This document shows positions 26,353 to 34,411 of a stretch of 64,000 nt of DNA, piece by piece (position 1 is the stretch's first letter; each line of letters opens with the position of its first letter). The stretch is from an uncultured Sphingomonadaceae bacterium (GTDB lineage Bacteria > Pseudomonadota > Alphaproteobacteria > Sphingomonadales > Sphingomonadaceae): NCBI GenBank assembly GCA_947501695.1, contig CANMWO010000002.1, positions 186,001-250,000 of the forward strand, given 5' to 3'. The notes beneath the pieces are model-generated. The model searched no databases. It saw only the letters and a list, made by a program, of their open reading frames with translations, and was not told the origin of the DNA. The position numbers were made by a program, and so were the translations under genes.

Positions 26353-27207
26353 TCACACCTGAGCAAAGTCCAACCCGATATCCGCGGCCGGAGCGGACTG
26401 TGTTAGTCGTCCGACGGAGATAAAATCGACGCCGGTATTCGCTTTGTCAAAAATCGTCTCCAGCGTAACGCCACCGGATGCCTCGGTCACCACACGTCCG
26501 CCAATCAGGGTCACGGCCCCGCGGAGGGTTGCGGGCTCCATATTGTCGAGCAGCAAATGGGTCGCCCCGGCGGCCAGCGCGGGTTCAATCTGATCGACCC
26601 GGTCTACTTCGACAATGATCCGTTCGATCCCGGCATCAACCGCGCGCTTCACAGCTTCGCTGATGTCACCGGCAACCGCCACATGATTATCCTTGATCAT
26701 CGCGGCATCCCACAGTCCCATACGGTGATTTTGCGCGCCGCCCATTCGGGTAGCGTATTTTTCCAGCACACGCAGGCCGGGAATGGTCTTGCGGGTATCA
26801 AGCAGGGTGCAGCCGGTGCCGACAATCTTGCGCACATATTCATTGGTCATGCTGGCAATGCCGGTGAGATGCTGCACCGTGTTAAGCGCGCTGCGTTCTG
26901 CAGTCAGCATGGCGCGACCTTTGCCTTTCAGGCGCATGACGTCAGTGCCGGCTTCAACCGCCTCACCTTCCTGCGCCAAAATTTCAATCTCGACATCAGG
27001 ATCAAGCGACCGGAAAAATGCCTCGGCAATGGGCAGGCCCGCAATGACCGCATCGTGGCGGCTGTCCATCACGCCAGTGAAAATGGCGTCTTCGGGGATC
27101 ACGGCTTCGGACGTAACATCACGACCCGTGGGACCGAGATCTTCGGCGAGGGTGGAAGCGACAAAAGCGTCGAGGTCGAAACGTTCCAGGGTGAAGCTCA
27201 CGCTCAA
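26353..27207 (-). CDS. nadC: Nicotinate-nucleotide pyrophosphorylase (carboxylating)
   Basis: A 284-residue quinolinate phosphoribosyltransferase: quinolinate plus PRPP gives nicotinate mononucleotide, CO2 and PPi in de novo NAD synthesis. Seen: TAERSALNTVQHLTGIAS, DTRKTIPGLR (substrate Arg/Lys), GGAQNHRMGLWDAAMIKDNH and IIVEVDRVDQIEPAL. The start is TTG 27207, overlapping the nadA stop by 4 bases (TTGA); a GTG at 27201 is an alternative. It directly follows nadA, so the enzymes are made together. Confidence 0.96.
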   Translation of the reverse strand: MSVSFTLERFDLDAFVASTLAEDLGPTGRDVTSEAVIPEDAIFTGVMDSRHDAVIAGLPIAEAFFRSLDPDVEIEILAQEGEAVEAGTDVMRLKGKGRAMLTAERSALNTVQHLTGIASMTNEYVRKIVGTGCTLLDTRKTIPGLRVLEKYATRMGGAQNHRMGLWDAAMIKDNHVAVAGDISEAVKRAVDAGIERIIVEVDRVDQIEPALAAGATHLLLDNMEPATLRGAVTLIGGRVVTEASGGVTLETIFDKANTGVDFISVGRLTQSAPAADIGLDFAQV

Positions 27208-28217
27208 TCCTCATGAGCCAGATCAGCCGGTCCCAAATCACCCTGCCCGACCGTTGCGCTCGCCATTTCCATCATCTTGTCGATCGACTTGCGGGCCTGC
27301 AGGCGCAGTTCTTCGTCCATCTCGATGCGGGGCTCCAGATCGCGCAGCGCGATATAGAGTTTCTCCATCGTATTCAGCGCCATATAAGGGCAGATATTGC
27401 AATTGCAGTTGCCGTCCGCACCAGGCGCGCCGATGAAATTCTTTTCCGGTACCGCTTTTTCCATCTGGTGGATGATATGCGGCTCGGTCGCGATGATGAT
27501 TGTATCGCCTTCAAATTCCTTGGCATATTTCAGGATCGCGCTGGTTGAACCAACCATATCGGCATGGTCCAAAATATAGGCCGGGCATTCAGGGTGGGCC
27601 GCCACGGGCGCATCGGGATGCTGGGTTTTCAGTTTCAGCAGTTCTGTCTCGCTAAACGCTTCGTGGACGATACAAACACCGGGCCATAGCAACATATCGC
27701 GACCGGTTGTCTTCGCGATATAGCCGCCAAGATGCTTGTCAGGACCGAAGATGATTTTCTGGTCCTTTGGGATTTGCGAGAGAATATGTTCAGCCGACGA
27801 GCTGGTCACGATAATGTCAGACAGCGCCTTCACCTCGGCCGAGCAATTAATATAGGTCAACGCGATATGGTCAGGATGTTCGTCGCGAAATGCCTTGAAC
27901 TTATCCGGTGGGCAGCTGTCTTCCAGACTGCAACCTGCGTCCATATCCGGCAGCACGACAATCTTCTCCGGTGACAGGATTTTCGCGGTTTCCGCCATGA
28001 ATTTCACGCCGCAAAAGGCAATCACATCCGCATCGGTTTCCGCAGCCTTGCGCGATAGCTCCAGACTATCACCGACAAAATCGGCAATGTCCTGAATTTC
28101 TGGTTTCTGGTAATAATGGGCGAGGATGATCGCGTTGCGTTCTTTACGCAGGCGATGAATCTCTTCGATCACATCCACTCCGGCCAAGCTGCCACCGATT
28201 CCACCACGTGCGTCCAT
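27204..28217 (-). CDS. nadA: Quinolinate synthase
   Basis: A 337-residue NadA that condenses iminoaspartate with dihydroxyacetone phosphate to quinolinate, using a 4Fe-4S cluster. Cluster Cys are visible in FCGVKFMAET, in the AHPECP segment and in CNICPYM, with the NadA triplet structure (HYYQKPEIQDIADFVGDSL, PDMDAGCSLEDSCP). ATG 28217 has AAGGA upstream. nadB is not in this window. Upstream on the strand lies a run of coupled genes that may be read into nadA. Confidence 0.97.
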   Translation of the reverse strand: MDARGGIGGSLAGVDVIEEIHRLRKERNAIILAHYYQKPEIQDIADFVGDSLELSRKAAETDADVIAFCGVKFMAETAKILSPEKIVVLPDMDAGCSLEDSCPPDKFKAFRDEHPDHIALTYINCSAEVKALSDIIVTSSSAEHILSQIPKDQKIIFGPDKHLGGYIAKTTGRDMLLWPGVCIVHEAFSETELLKLKTQHPDAPVAAHPECPAYILDHADMVGSTSAILKYAKEFEGDTIIIATEPHIIHQMEKAVPEKNFIGAPGADGNCNCNICPYMALNTMEKLYIALRDLEPRIEMDEELRLQARKSIDKMMEMASATVGQGDLGPADLAHED

Positions 28218-28271
28218 TGTCTTTTCCTTTAAGTAACTTACCGCGCCTATGCCACGATGCAGCGGCGAAGA

Positions 28272-29354
28272 TCAATCATCGATGCGGAATTTCATAATCC
28301 TAGCTGTCACGGCCTGCTCCGCGTCCATTCCCCCCACGATATAGTGATCATCGCCAGACTTTACGAGAGCGCGATGATCCATGCTGGGTACAGCCAGTTT
28401 ACCGAGTTCCATCCACTGATCCGCCTTCAGGTCATAGCCAAAGACACGATCTGTCGGTGTCGCCGGAACCCCATCATAGCCGATCCCGTCATAATTATAG
28501 GGATTGTCACCGCCGCCAGCAAACAAGATCATGCCGCGATCACCATCACCCATGGCCGCCATCCGGTAGCGCGGTCCGCCTGGATGAGTCTCCACCGCGC
28601 GCCATGTAATCCTTTGCGGATCGCCCGGATCTATATCACCGCGCCAAGCAAAGGGGGAGGCGGCAAATTTGCGCTTGCCGTCGACCAGACCCGCTACAGC
28701 GACACCGTCAGTGATAATCATGCTGTGATTAGCAAGTCCGCCAGCATGACCAAATACCGGCGTTCCGGGAAATTCTGTCGCCATGCTCCACGTATCAAAC
28801 TGCGTGTCATATAGTTGAACCAGACCGACATTACCCTCATCATGCCATCCGGACACCAAGTAGATGTATCGCCCACGATAGGGCAGTACGACCATGTCAT
28901 CTACCGGCGTCGGCATGTCAGCGAGGCGCTTATAGTCTTTCGTTTTGGGATCAAAGGCGAAGACTTCCGGCGTCGAAGCTTCATCTCCATTTTCCGCGAC
29001 GGTATAGCCGCCGAAGAGATAAATTTTTCCCTCTACAGTGATAGCGGAACTGGCCAACCGGCCTTCGTTTACCGGTACGGGCGTGATTTCTTCACAGTCC
29101 TTGATGCTGATGATGCAGGCAAAGGCGGCGTTGCTGGTATCTTGCCAGCTCTTGCCCGATTTCAGGCCGTTGAAACTATAGAGTGTCGGACCATCCGGGC
29201 CCTCTGCCAAAGCCACAGCGTTGTTGCTGATCGGGATGGGCAGCTCAAACTCCGCGACAGTGGAAACAGGTTGATCCATAGCTTCTTGTCCGCAGGCGCT
29301 CAGGGCCGTCACCATACCAAAGCCTATTAGGATCTTGCTCAACATATTTTTCAT
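28272..29354 (-). CDS. Kelch-repeat-like secreted lipoprotein
   Basis: A 360-residue protein with a lipobox (VTALSACGQE) and repeats of the kelch type (FNGLKSGKSWQDTSNAAFAC, YLFGGYTVAENGDEASTPEVFAFD, ILFAGGGDNPYNYDG, YDLKADQWMELGKLAVPSMDHRALVKSGDDHYIVGGMD) that should fold as a beta-propeller. Probably an outer-surface or periplasmic binding or sensing protein; no catalytic motif seen. Its ATG overlaps the DUF4230 stop by 4 bases, so it is translationally coupled to it, and it lies 54 bases before nadA. Confidence 0.82.
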   Translation of the reverse strand: MKNMLSKILIGFGMVTALSACGQEAMDQPVSTVAEFELPIPISNNAVALAEGPDGPTLYSFNGLKSGKSWQDTSNAAFACIISIKDCEEITPVPVNEGRLASSAITVEGKIYLFGGYTVAENGDEASTPEVFAFDPKTKDYKRLADMPTPVDDMVVLPYRGRYIYLVSGWHDEGNVGLVQLYDTQFDTWSMATEFPGTPVFGHAGGLANHSMIITDGVAVAGLVDGKRKFAASPFAWRGDIDPGDPQRITWRAVETHPGGPRYRMAAMGDGDRGMILFAGGGDNPYNYDGIGYDGVPATPTDRVFGYDLKADQWMELGKLAVPSMDHRALVKSGDDHYIVGGMDAEQAVTARIMKFRIDD

Positions 29355-30052
29355 TCCGTCTCCCGCTCGTCCTTATCCGCCAGCACATCCTTGATCGAAC
29401 GCGAAACGTCCCAGCGGTCTGCATTATCTACGCCGCGCTCAAAATCGAAAAATGCATCCACCTTGGCATCCAGTCCGGCGGCGCGCAGCGGCAGGACAAA
29501 GCTACTCTCCACAGCCCGCCTCGCGGCGTCGCGGGCCAAGCGCATTTGTAACGGGTTTTCGGCCTGTTTCGCCAGTTCCGAAACACCCTTTTTCCGATTG
29601 GCCTGATCCAGCGTCTTTTCAGCATCGGTTAGCGCCATCAATATTCCACCGTCATCATAGCTTTGGATGCGGTCAATCTGCACCTCGGGTCGAGCAATCT
29701 CAATCGGCGGCATTTCGACGGACAGCGTTTTTGTCTTCGCATCCCAGCGGACATTGTCGGCATCCAGCTTCGCCAAATCTACTTCGTAGCGCACCGATCC
29801 GGGCATGATCAAAGTCTTGCGCGCAGACAGGCCCATGCGGGTAACGGTGGTCGTGACGGTCGCATTATAGCTAGCGGAGAATACCGTAAGCCGGTTTTGT
29901 TCTCGCAGCCCGTCAAGGCTAGCGCTGGCAATCGACACGGGGTCCGGGGTGAACCCGCTTTCAAATTTTGAGAGTAGCAACCACGACAACCCGCCCAATA
30001 TCACCAGGACACCAGCCATGATCGCCAAGGGAATGGCGAAGCGACGGTTCAT
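29351..30052 (-). CDS. DUF4230 membrane-anchored protein
   Basis: A 233-residue protein with one N-terminal helix (AIPLAIMAGVLVILGGLSWLLL), then a periplasmic domain. It matches DUF4230: TVFSASYNATVTTTVTRMGLSARKTLIMPGSVRYEVDLAKL and SVEMPPIEIARPEVQIDRIQ. Function is unknown. ATG 30052 overlaps the stop of the preceding MBL gene (ATGA); the frame to 30067 (TTG) is not needed. Confidence 0.87.
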   Translation of the reverse strand: MNRRFAIPLAIMAGVLVILGGLSWLLLSKFESGFTPDPVSIASASLDGLREQNRLTVFSASYNATVTTTVTRMGLSARKTLIMPGSVRYEVDLAKLDADNVRWDAKTKTLSVEMPPIEIARPEVQIDRIQSYDDGGILMALTDAEKTLDQANRKKGVSELAKQAENPLQMRLARDAARRAVESSFVLPLRAAGLDAKVDAFFDFERGVDNADRWDVSRSIKDVLADKDERETE

Positions 30053-30927
30053 GCCAACAGTTTCCAAATATCTCCATCCACAGCGACAATCTCACGGTTC
30101 TGCAAGTCGATCAGATGGGCGCGGACCGATTGACCAGCAGCACCCTTTAAGCGCGGATCGAGACCTTTATACATTTGCGTTACCATATCAGGAATGGCGG
30201 ATTCACCGCTTTCCAGCAGCTTGAGTATCTGGCGCTCACGCTGTTTCCGGTGGCCCATCATACCCCGCACCAGTTGCCGCGGCTTGTCGACTTTTTTACC
30301 ATGAGCCGGATAGTAGACTTTGTCTTCCCGCTCGTAGATTTTTTGCAAGCTTGCCATATAGTCAGCCATATCGCCATCCGGCGGTACGATAACACTGGTC
30401 GACCAGGCCATGACATGATCGCCGGTAAACATCGCCCCGGATTCCTGTACGGCGAGGCAGAGATGGTTCGACGTGTGGCCCGGTGTTGCTACCGCTTCGA
30501 TGGTCCAGCCATCACCGGACAGGGTTTCACCATCGACCAATATACGGTCGGGTTCATAGGTTTTGTCGAAACTCTCATCGGACCGCGGCCCGTCATCCTG
30601 CAAGACCAATGGCGCGCAACCTACTATCGGCGCACCGGTGCGCGCGGCAAGCGGTTTTGCTGCCGGACTATGATCGCGGTGTGTATGCGTGCACATGATC
30701 GCTGTGATCTTCGCATCGCCAACCGCCGCCAATATCGCATCGATATGATTGTCTATCGCGGGCCCCGGATCGATGACCGCACGATCGCTTTTGTTTCCCA
30801 CAACATAGGTCTGTGTGCCGGTATAGGTATAGGGGCTCGGATTACCCGCCAATACGCGCGCGACCAGCGGTTCCATCTGTTCGGATAGGCCGGTGGGAAA
30901 ACTGCTCGGGTCAAATTCTTTGTTCAT
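30049..30927 (-). CDS. MBL-fold metallo-hydrolase, LACTB2-like, with C-terminal winged helix
   Basis: A 292-residue MBL-fold protein with zinc motif CTHTHRDHSPAA, TPGHTSNHLCLA, FTGDHVMAW and PAHGKKV, followed by a C-terminal winged-helix segment (KLLESGESAIPDMVTQMYKGLDPRLKGAAGQSVRAHLIDLQNREIV), as in the LACTB2/glyoxalase II relatives. Those enzymes cleave RNA or thioesters; the substrate here is not shown. ATG 30927 chosen over a TTG at 30933. First gene of the coupled run leading to nadA. Confidence 0.88.
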   Translation of the reverse strand: MNKEFDPSSFPTGLSEQMEPLVARVLAGNPSPYTYTGTQTYVVGNKSDRAVIDPGPAIDNHIDAILAAVGDAKITAIMCTHTHRDHSPAAKPLAARTGAPIVGCAPLVLQDDGPRSDESFDKTYEPDRILVDGETLSGDGWTIEAVATPGHTSNHLCLAVQESGAMFTGDHVMAWSTSVIVPPDGDMADYMASLQKIYEREDKVYYPAHGKKVDKPRQLVRGMMGHRKQRERQILKLLESGESAIPDMVTQMYKGLDPRLKGAAGQSVRAHLIDLQNREIVAVDGDIWKLLA

Positions 30928-30976
30928 GGTCAAGATGTGGCATATTCAGACCATAAAACAACCATGAATATCGATA

Positions 30977-31015
30977 CAAAATCGGGAGCGAACCATGAAT
31001 TGGTCCGCTCCCGAT
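30977..31015 (-). terminator. Terminator of the BlaI/M56 pair
   Basis: A hairpin with a 10-base-pair stem (ATCGGGAGCG 30981-30990 with CGCTCCCGAT 31006-31015), one mismatch and 3 further pairs, loop ATGAATT. On the minus strand it is followed by TTTG only, so termination may be moderate. It lies 27 bases after the M56 stop. Confidence 0.6.
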
Positions 31016-31041
31016 CTTGTGACGATAGGTTTTATGTCGGT

Positions 31042-33225
31042 TTAAGTCATCGAAAGCTCAGCTTTGAGATTTCGGATCTCTTGATCATAATTCTCGATTT
31101 TCAACAGGTGTTTGGCATCTGTACTGTTGCATTCAGCCGCCTTGGCCCGTTTTTTTTGCAGCTTTTTCAATGTAACTTTCAATGCCACATGCTGATCCAC
31201 TTTAACGCAGCCAACGACACTGGCCCAAGCGCGATCGTTCATCGCGCCTTTGCCCGCAAAGGCAATTTTTTTGTTCATGGCAACACAATCGGCATTTGAG
31301 TCACTCGCACTGCGGGCCCGGCTAGAACTGCGCGAACTGCTTGAGCTTTTGGAACGATTCGAACTCGTGACAATAGCTCTGAAATTAGGCTTGAAGGCGA
31401 TTTGAGAAATATCCCAGATTCTCGAAGCAACACTTTTTGCTTCAACAGCTTCCTGCTGCGCTTCACGAGCCGCTTCCGCAGCTTCGCGCTGTGCCTCACG
31501 AGCTTCGCTCTGAGCTTCACGGGCTTCGCGCTGGGCCTCACGTGCCTCCTGCTGCGCCTCACGTTGCGCTTCGCGGATATCCCGCTGTGCTTCTCGCAAT
31601 GCAAGCTCTACTTCCCGCTGTATATCGCGGTCTAATCTCGATTTCGCTTCGCCTTGCTCTTTCCACTCACGCTCTGCTTGTTCTAATTCACGTGCAGCTT
31701 CAGCAAGTTCGCGACGCATTTCCCGTTGATCAGCTTTGGCTTCCCGCGCCGCTTCATCCGCCTCAAGGCGCGATTCTTCCGCTTCCTCGACCATTTTCCG
31801 AATTTCTTTTTTGCTCAGCTGCTTGTTGGTCCGCAACACGACGGTCCGGCCATTATATTTGATCCGGTGGACATGTTCGTTTCCACTCGCCCGAACTTGT
31901 GCCCAGTCTTTTTCACCGTTCAACATGGTGATGTTAATTGTGCCATTGGATTTATCATGGGCAATAAATTCCAAATCTCGCGGTGCAACAGGCGGTACTG
32001 GCGGAACCGGAGCTACTGGTGCCCAGGACGTGTTTGAATATTGCTTGGAAGCACCCATTTTCCGGAGCCGTTTAGCAATTTCTTTGTCCTTCAGCTTACG
32101 CTTCGACTTAAACTGGAAACTGCCATCGTCATTTTCGACGGTATATTTATAACCATACGCATTTTTTTCTGCGACCACGACACCGTTACGGCCCACATCA
32201 ACGCTGGTGCTTGTCGTACGGGTTTTGACAGTATAACCCTCGTTATCGGAATTGACTGTGAGATCTTCGTTATCAATGGCCTCCTCTACATAAGGATGCG
32301 CTTCGGTTTCCACCGCATAGGTGACCGTGGCGGTGAGCGGCAGGGCGACAACCGTACTGGCCCCTACCATCAAAGCCCCGGCCCGCTTACGGAAAGTAGA
32401 TTTTTCTTTCTGTCCCAGCATTTTAAGCCGGTCCTTAATCTTGTTTTTCTGATTCAGCGGACTGGCAAGGCCTAGTTTATGCCCTGATACAGATTTCGCG
32501 ATCGTCCGGCCATAAACAGCGCGCAATTCACGGCCATTATTGTTGAGGATGCGCGCATCGCAAGCTGTCTCCTGGTCCTGTCGGAAAGCGATCCACGCCA
32601 ACCAGGCCACCGGATTGAACCAATGTATTGAGAGAATAAGCAGACCAATGAAGTTTGCCGCCAGATCACCCGATTCATGATGAGCAATTTCATGTTCCAG
32701 CGCCAGTTCGCGTTCGCGCGGTGCATAATCGCGGAAAAAATTTGTCGGCACAGCAATATATTTTTCAAACAATCCGAAAGCCAACGGTCCGCCAACTGCA
32801 GCCGTTTCCAGAATTTTAATCCGTCCATGGTGTCCGACAAGGCGGCCATCGGAGACAATATCTTCGCGGAACTGAAAATAGGCTGCGAGCTTGCTGATAA
32901 ATAGCATGCCAGCACCGCCAAGCCAGACCACCAGCGCAATCATCATCCAATCAATCGATGCCAAAGCGCTAATCGCTGCGGCTTCGCTGGGCACAGCCAT
33001 TGCGATTTCCGATAGTAGCGGTGTTGCTGCGGCCGCTTCACCAGTCTCGATCGGCGGTGGCGCCTTTAATGTAAGGGTTGGCATGAATAGTCTTGCTAGC
33101 GGCAAAGCCCAGAGCAGATAGGCAATATGTGCCCCAAAAAAATGAGCGACTGGTTTGCGGACTATCAACACCAGTGCCATGAGCAAGGTCATCGACACCA
33201 TCGTGTCCATCATCCAATTGGTCAT
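31042..33225 (-). CDS. M56 family metallopeptidase (BlaR1/MecR1-like) with long coiled-coil tail
   Basis: A 727-residue membrane protease. Four N-terminal helices carry the M56 site HEIAHH (near residues 178-183), and SIHWFNPVAWLAWIAFRQDQETACDARIL gives the third ligand Glu. After a helix near residues 285-310 (ALMVGASTVVALPLTATVTYAV) comes a long region. It is not the penicillin-binding sensor of BlaR1. It has Val/Pro repeats and then a Glu/Arg/Ala coiled coil (REAQREAQQEAREAQ pattern, about residues 560-640). Stop of the BlaI gene overlaps its start by 4 bases; together they likely form a sensor-repressor pair. No beta-lactamase is nearby. Confidence 0.88.
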   Translation of the reverse strand: MTNWMMDTMVSMTLLMALVLIVRKPVAHFFGAHIAYLLWALPLARLFMPTLTLKAPPPIETGEAAAATPLLSEIAMAVPSEAAAISALASIDWMMIALVVWLGGAGMLFISKLAAYFQFREDIVSDGRLVGHHGRIKILETAAVGGPLAFGLFEKYIAVPTNFFRDYAPRERELALEHEIAHHESGDLAANFIGLLILSIHWFNPVAWLAWIAFRQDQETACDARILNNNGRELRAVYGRTIAKSVSGHKLGLASPLNQKNKIKDRLKMLGQKEKSTFRKRAGALMVGASTVVALPLTATVTYAVETEAHPYVEEAIDNEDLTVNSDNEGYTVKTRTTSTSVDVGRNGVVVAEKNAYGYKYTVENDDGSFQFKSKRKLKDKEIAKRLRKMGASKQYSNTSWAPVAPVPPVPPVAPRDLEFIAHDKSNGTINITMLNGEKDWAQVRASGNEHVHRIKYNGRTVVLRTNKQLSKKEIRKMVEEAEESRLEADEAAREAKADQREMRRELAEAARELEQAEREWKEQGEAKSRLDRDIQREVELALREAQRDIREAQREAQQEAREAQREAREAQSEAREAQREAAEAAREAQQEAVEAKSVASRIWDISQIAFKPNFRAIVTSSNRSKSSSSSRSSSRARSASDSNADCVAMNKKIAFAGKGAMNDRAWASVVGCVKVDQHVALKVTLKKLQKKRAKAAECNSTDAKHLLKIENYDQEIRNLKAELSMT

Positions 33226-33590
33226 GCCTTCAACTCCCTCAAAAGCTCTTCGATTTCCCTGATATCGTCATCGCTTAGCTCATCAGCTTCGGCTAGATGG
33301 GCAACCAACGGTGTGACTTTCCCTCCGAAAAGACGGTCAACAAATTTACGAGAGACACCTGCTAGATAGGCGTCCCGCTCAACCAGTGGTGAATATTGGA
33401 ACCGGCGTCCATCGCGCTCTGTGCCGATAACGGCTTTGGCAGCAAGACGGGACAACAGGGTTTTAACAGTTTGCAGCGACCAGCCTTTTGCATCAGCAAC
33501 CCGGTCAGCCACTTCGGTCGCGGTCAAGGGTGCCTTTTGCCAAAGCACCTCCATAATCTCATGTTCAGCATCACTGATACGTTCGACCAT
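33222..33590 (-). CDS. BlaI/MecI-type transcriptional repressor
   Basis: A 122-residue Penicillinase_R family protein: EHEIMEVLWQKAPLTATEVADRV (winged helix), SLQTVKTLLSRLAAKAVIGTERDGRRFQYSPLVERDAYLAG, and a C-terminal dimer part with Glu/Asp-rich end. BlaI repressors are cleaved when the partner M56 protease is active. ATG 33590 has GGGAG 8-12 bases upstream; a TTG at 33596 is less likely. A TACA-N2-TGTA dyad upstream (33646-33659) is the likely operator. Confidence 0.92.
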   Translation of the reverse strand: MVERISDAEHEIMEVLWQKAPLTATEVADRVADAKGWSLQTVKTLLSRLAAKAVIGTERDGRRFQYSPLVERDAYLAGVSRKFVDRLFGGKVTPLVAHLAEADELSDDDIREIEELLRELKA

Positions 33591-33645
33591 ATCCAATTTC
33601 TCCCAAATGAAACTGTCACATTTAAACGGATGAGGCTCATCACTG

Positions 33646-33659
33646 ACTACACATGTAGT
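33646..33659. promoter_or_regulatory. BlaI-type operator upstream of the BlaI/M56 pair
   Basis: ACTACACATGTAGT is a perfect dyad of ACTACA and TGTAGT with a 2-base spacer, the TACA-N2-TGTA pattern of BlaI/MecI operators. It would overlap the -10 region of a minus-strand promoter (TTTACA at about 33674-33679 is 17 bases upstream). A further dyad TGTAA-TT-TTACA sits at 33683-33694. Confidence 0.7.
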
Positions 33660-33782
33660 TTCATTGAGAGAGGATGTAAATGTGTAATTTTACATTTGCG
33701 GTGAGTGGAAGCTGCTCTCGGCTCTTTCAAACAAGCAAGCGAGATGACCTGTTTGTCGGAAAATTTTACAGTGCCGAACAAA

Positions 33783-33821
33783 TTAACAGCACTTTAACCA
33801 TCTAAGTGCTTAAGATATATG
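33783..33821 (+). promoter_or_regulatory. CtrA-like box and -10 of candidate small RNA promoter
   Basis: TTAACAGCACTTTAACCAT (33783-33801) fits TTAA-N7-TTAAC with the extended TTAACCAT half-site of CtrA. TATATG (33816-33821) lies 17 bases after the TTTAAC element. These signals are by inspection; such a pattern can also occur by chance in a 64 kb window. Confidence 0.4.
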
Positions 33822-33826
33822 AGTTG

Positions 33827-34005
33827 GAAATAACTGGCACGTGCGATGCAAGGCTATGGGTGTTCCTATGTTTCACACCCATGAAACGCGAAATGAGGGG
33901 GACAGCGTACTGGTCTCCGCCGTCCCCTCTCATTACAGATTTTAGACAAACCACTACCTATACCCATATAAAAACGGCTCGGATCTCCTAATCCGGGCCG
34001 TTTTT
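33827..34005 (+). ncRNA. Candidate small RNA (about 180 nt)
   Basis: Gene-free stretch on the + strand following the CtrA-like promoter. Hairpin 1: ATGGGTGT (33856-33863) with ACACCCAT (33875-33882), loop 11. Hairpin 2: AATGAGGGGGAC (33892-33903) with GTCCCC-T-CTCATT (33922-33934), 12 pairs with one bulge, plus 3 inner pairs and a 10-base loop. A 14-pair hairpin (33971-34004) followed by TTTTT is the terminator; its loop region is CTCCTA within TCTCCT, a possible anti-ribosome-site stretch. Start, end and existence are inferred. The terminator could also belong to the minus-strand grxD transcript. Confidence 0.35.
33971..34005. terminator. Bidirectional terminator between candidate small RNA and grxD
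   Basis: Stem AAAACGGC-T-CGGAT (33971-33984) with ATCCG-G-GCCGTTTT (33991-34004): 13 canonical pairs plus one T-G wobble, 6-base loop CTCCTA. T-runs stand on both strands (TTTTT after on +, TTTTT on the minus because of the AAAAA at 33970-33974). It ends the minus-strand grxD transcript (stop at 34055) and any + strand RNA. Confidence 0.75.
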
Positions 34006-34054
34006 GATTCTATGGTTCAAATTTGCCGAAGGGCAGTTTTGAAATGTGCAGAGC

Positions 34055-34390
34055 CTAGCTTGCTGCTGGTGCAACTTTTTTCTCGGCCATTAGTTCGCCG
34101 AGTTCGCCTGCTTCATACATTTCCATCATGATGTCACTGCCGCCAACAAATTCGCCTTTGACATAGAGCTGAGGGATGGTCGGCCAGTCGGAAAATTCCT
34201 TAATACCCTGACGCACTTCCATGTCCTGCAGGACATCAACGGAATCAAAGCCTACGCCGAGATGTTCAAGAATCGCCACCGCTTTGCTGGAAAAGCCACA
34301 TTGTGGAAAAAGGGGCGTACCCTTCATGAACAGGACCACATCATTGGATGCGACCATGGTATCGATTTTTGCGTTTACTGCGTCACTCAT
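34055..34390 (-). CDS. grxD: Monothiol glutaredoxin, CGFS type
   Basis: A 111-residue Grx4-type glutaredoxin with the single-Cys active site PQCGFSSKAV, then FDSVDVLQDMEVRQGIKEFSDWPTIPQLYVKGEFVGGSDIMMEM, which gives the glutathione-binding surface. With BolA it carries or senses 2Fe-2S clusters. ATG 34390 has AAGGAG 7-8 bases upstream; ATG 34396 would put the ribosome site too close. It follows bolA, and the two are a common functional pair. Confidence 0.95.
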   Translation of the reverse strand: MSDAVNAKIDTMVASNDVVLFMKGTPLFPQCGFSSKAVAILEHLGVGFDSVDVLQDMEVRQGIKEFSDWPTIPQLYVKGEFVGGSDIMMEMYEAGELGELMAEKKVAPAAS

Positions 34391-34411
34391 CTTCATTCTC
34401 CTTTGCGGGGT

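Noticed and set aside
26557-27216. Long plus-strand frames opposite nadC
   Set aside because: The nadC frame is clearly coding; the opposite frames have no recognisable features.
31402-31862. Several plus-strand frames across the M56 coiled-coil coding region
   Set aside because: They arise from the repetitive Glu/Arg/Ala codons on the minus strand and have no own signals.
31042-33590. BlaI/M56 as a beta-lactam resistance system
   Set aside because: No beta-lactamase or PBP sensor is present; the MBL-fold proteins at 16145, 30049 and 50448 fit other hydrolase groups.
33806-33991. 61-residue reading frame in the gene-free stretch
   Set aside because: Starts at GTG with no ribosome site, low coding character, and runs through both strong hairpins; the RNA explanation is simpler.
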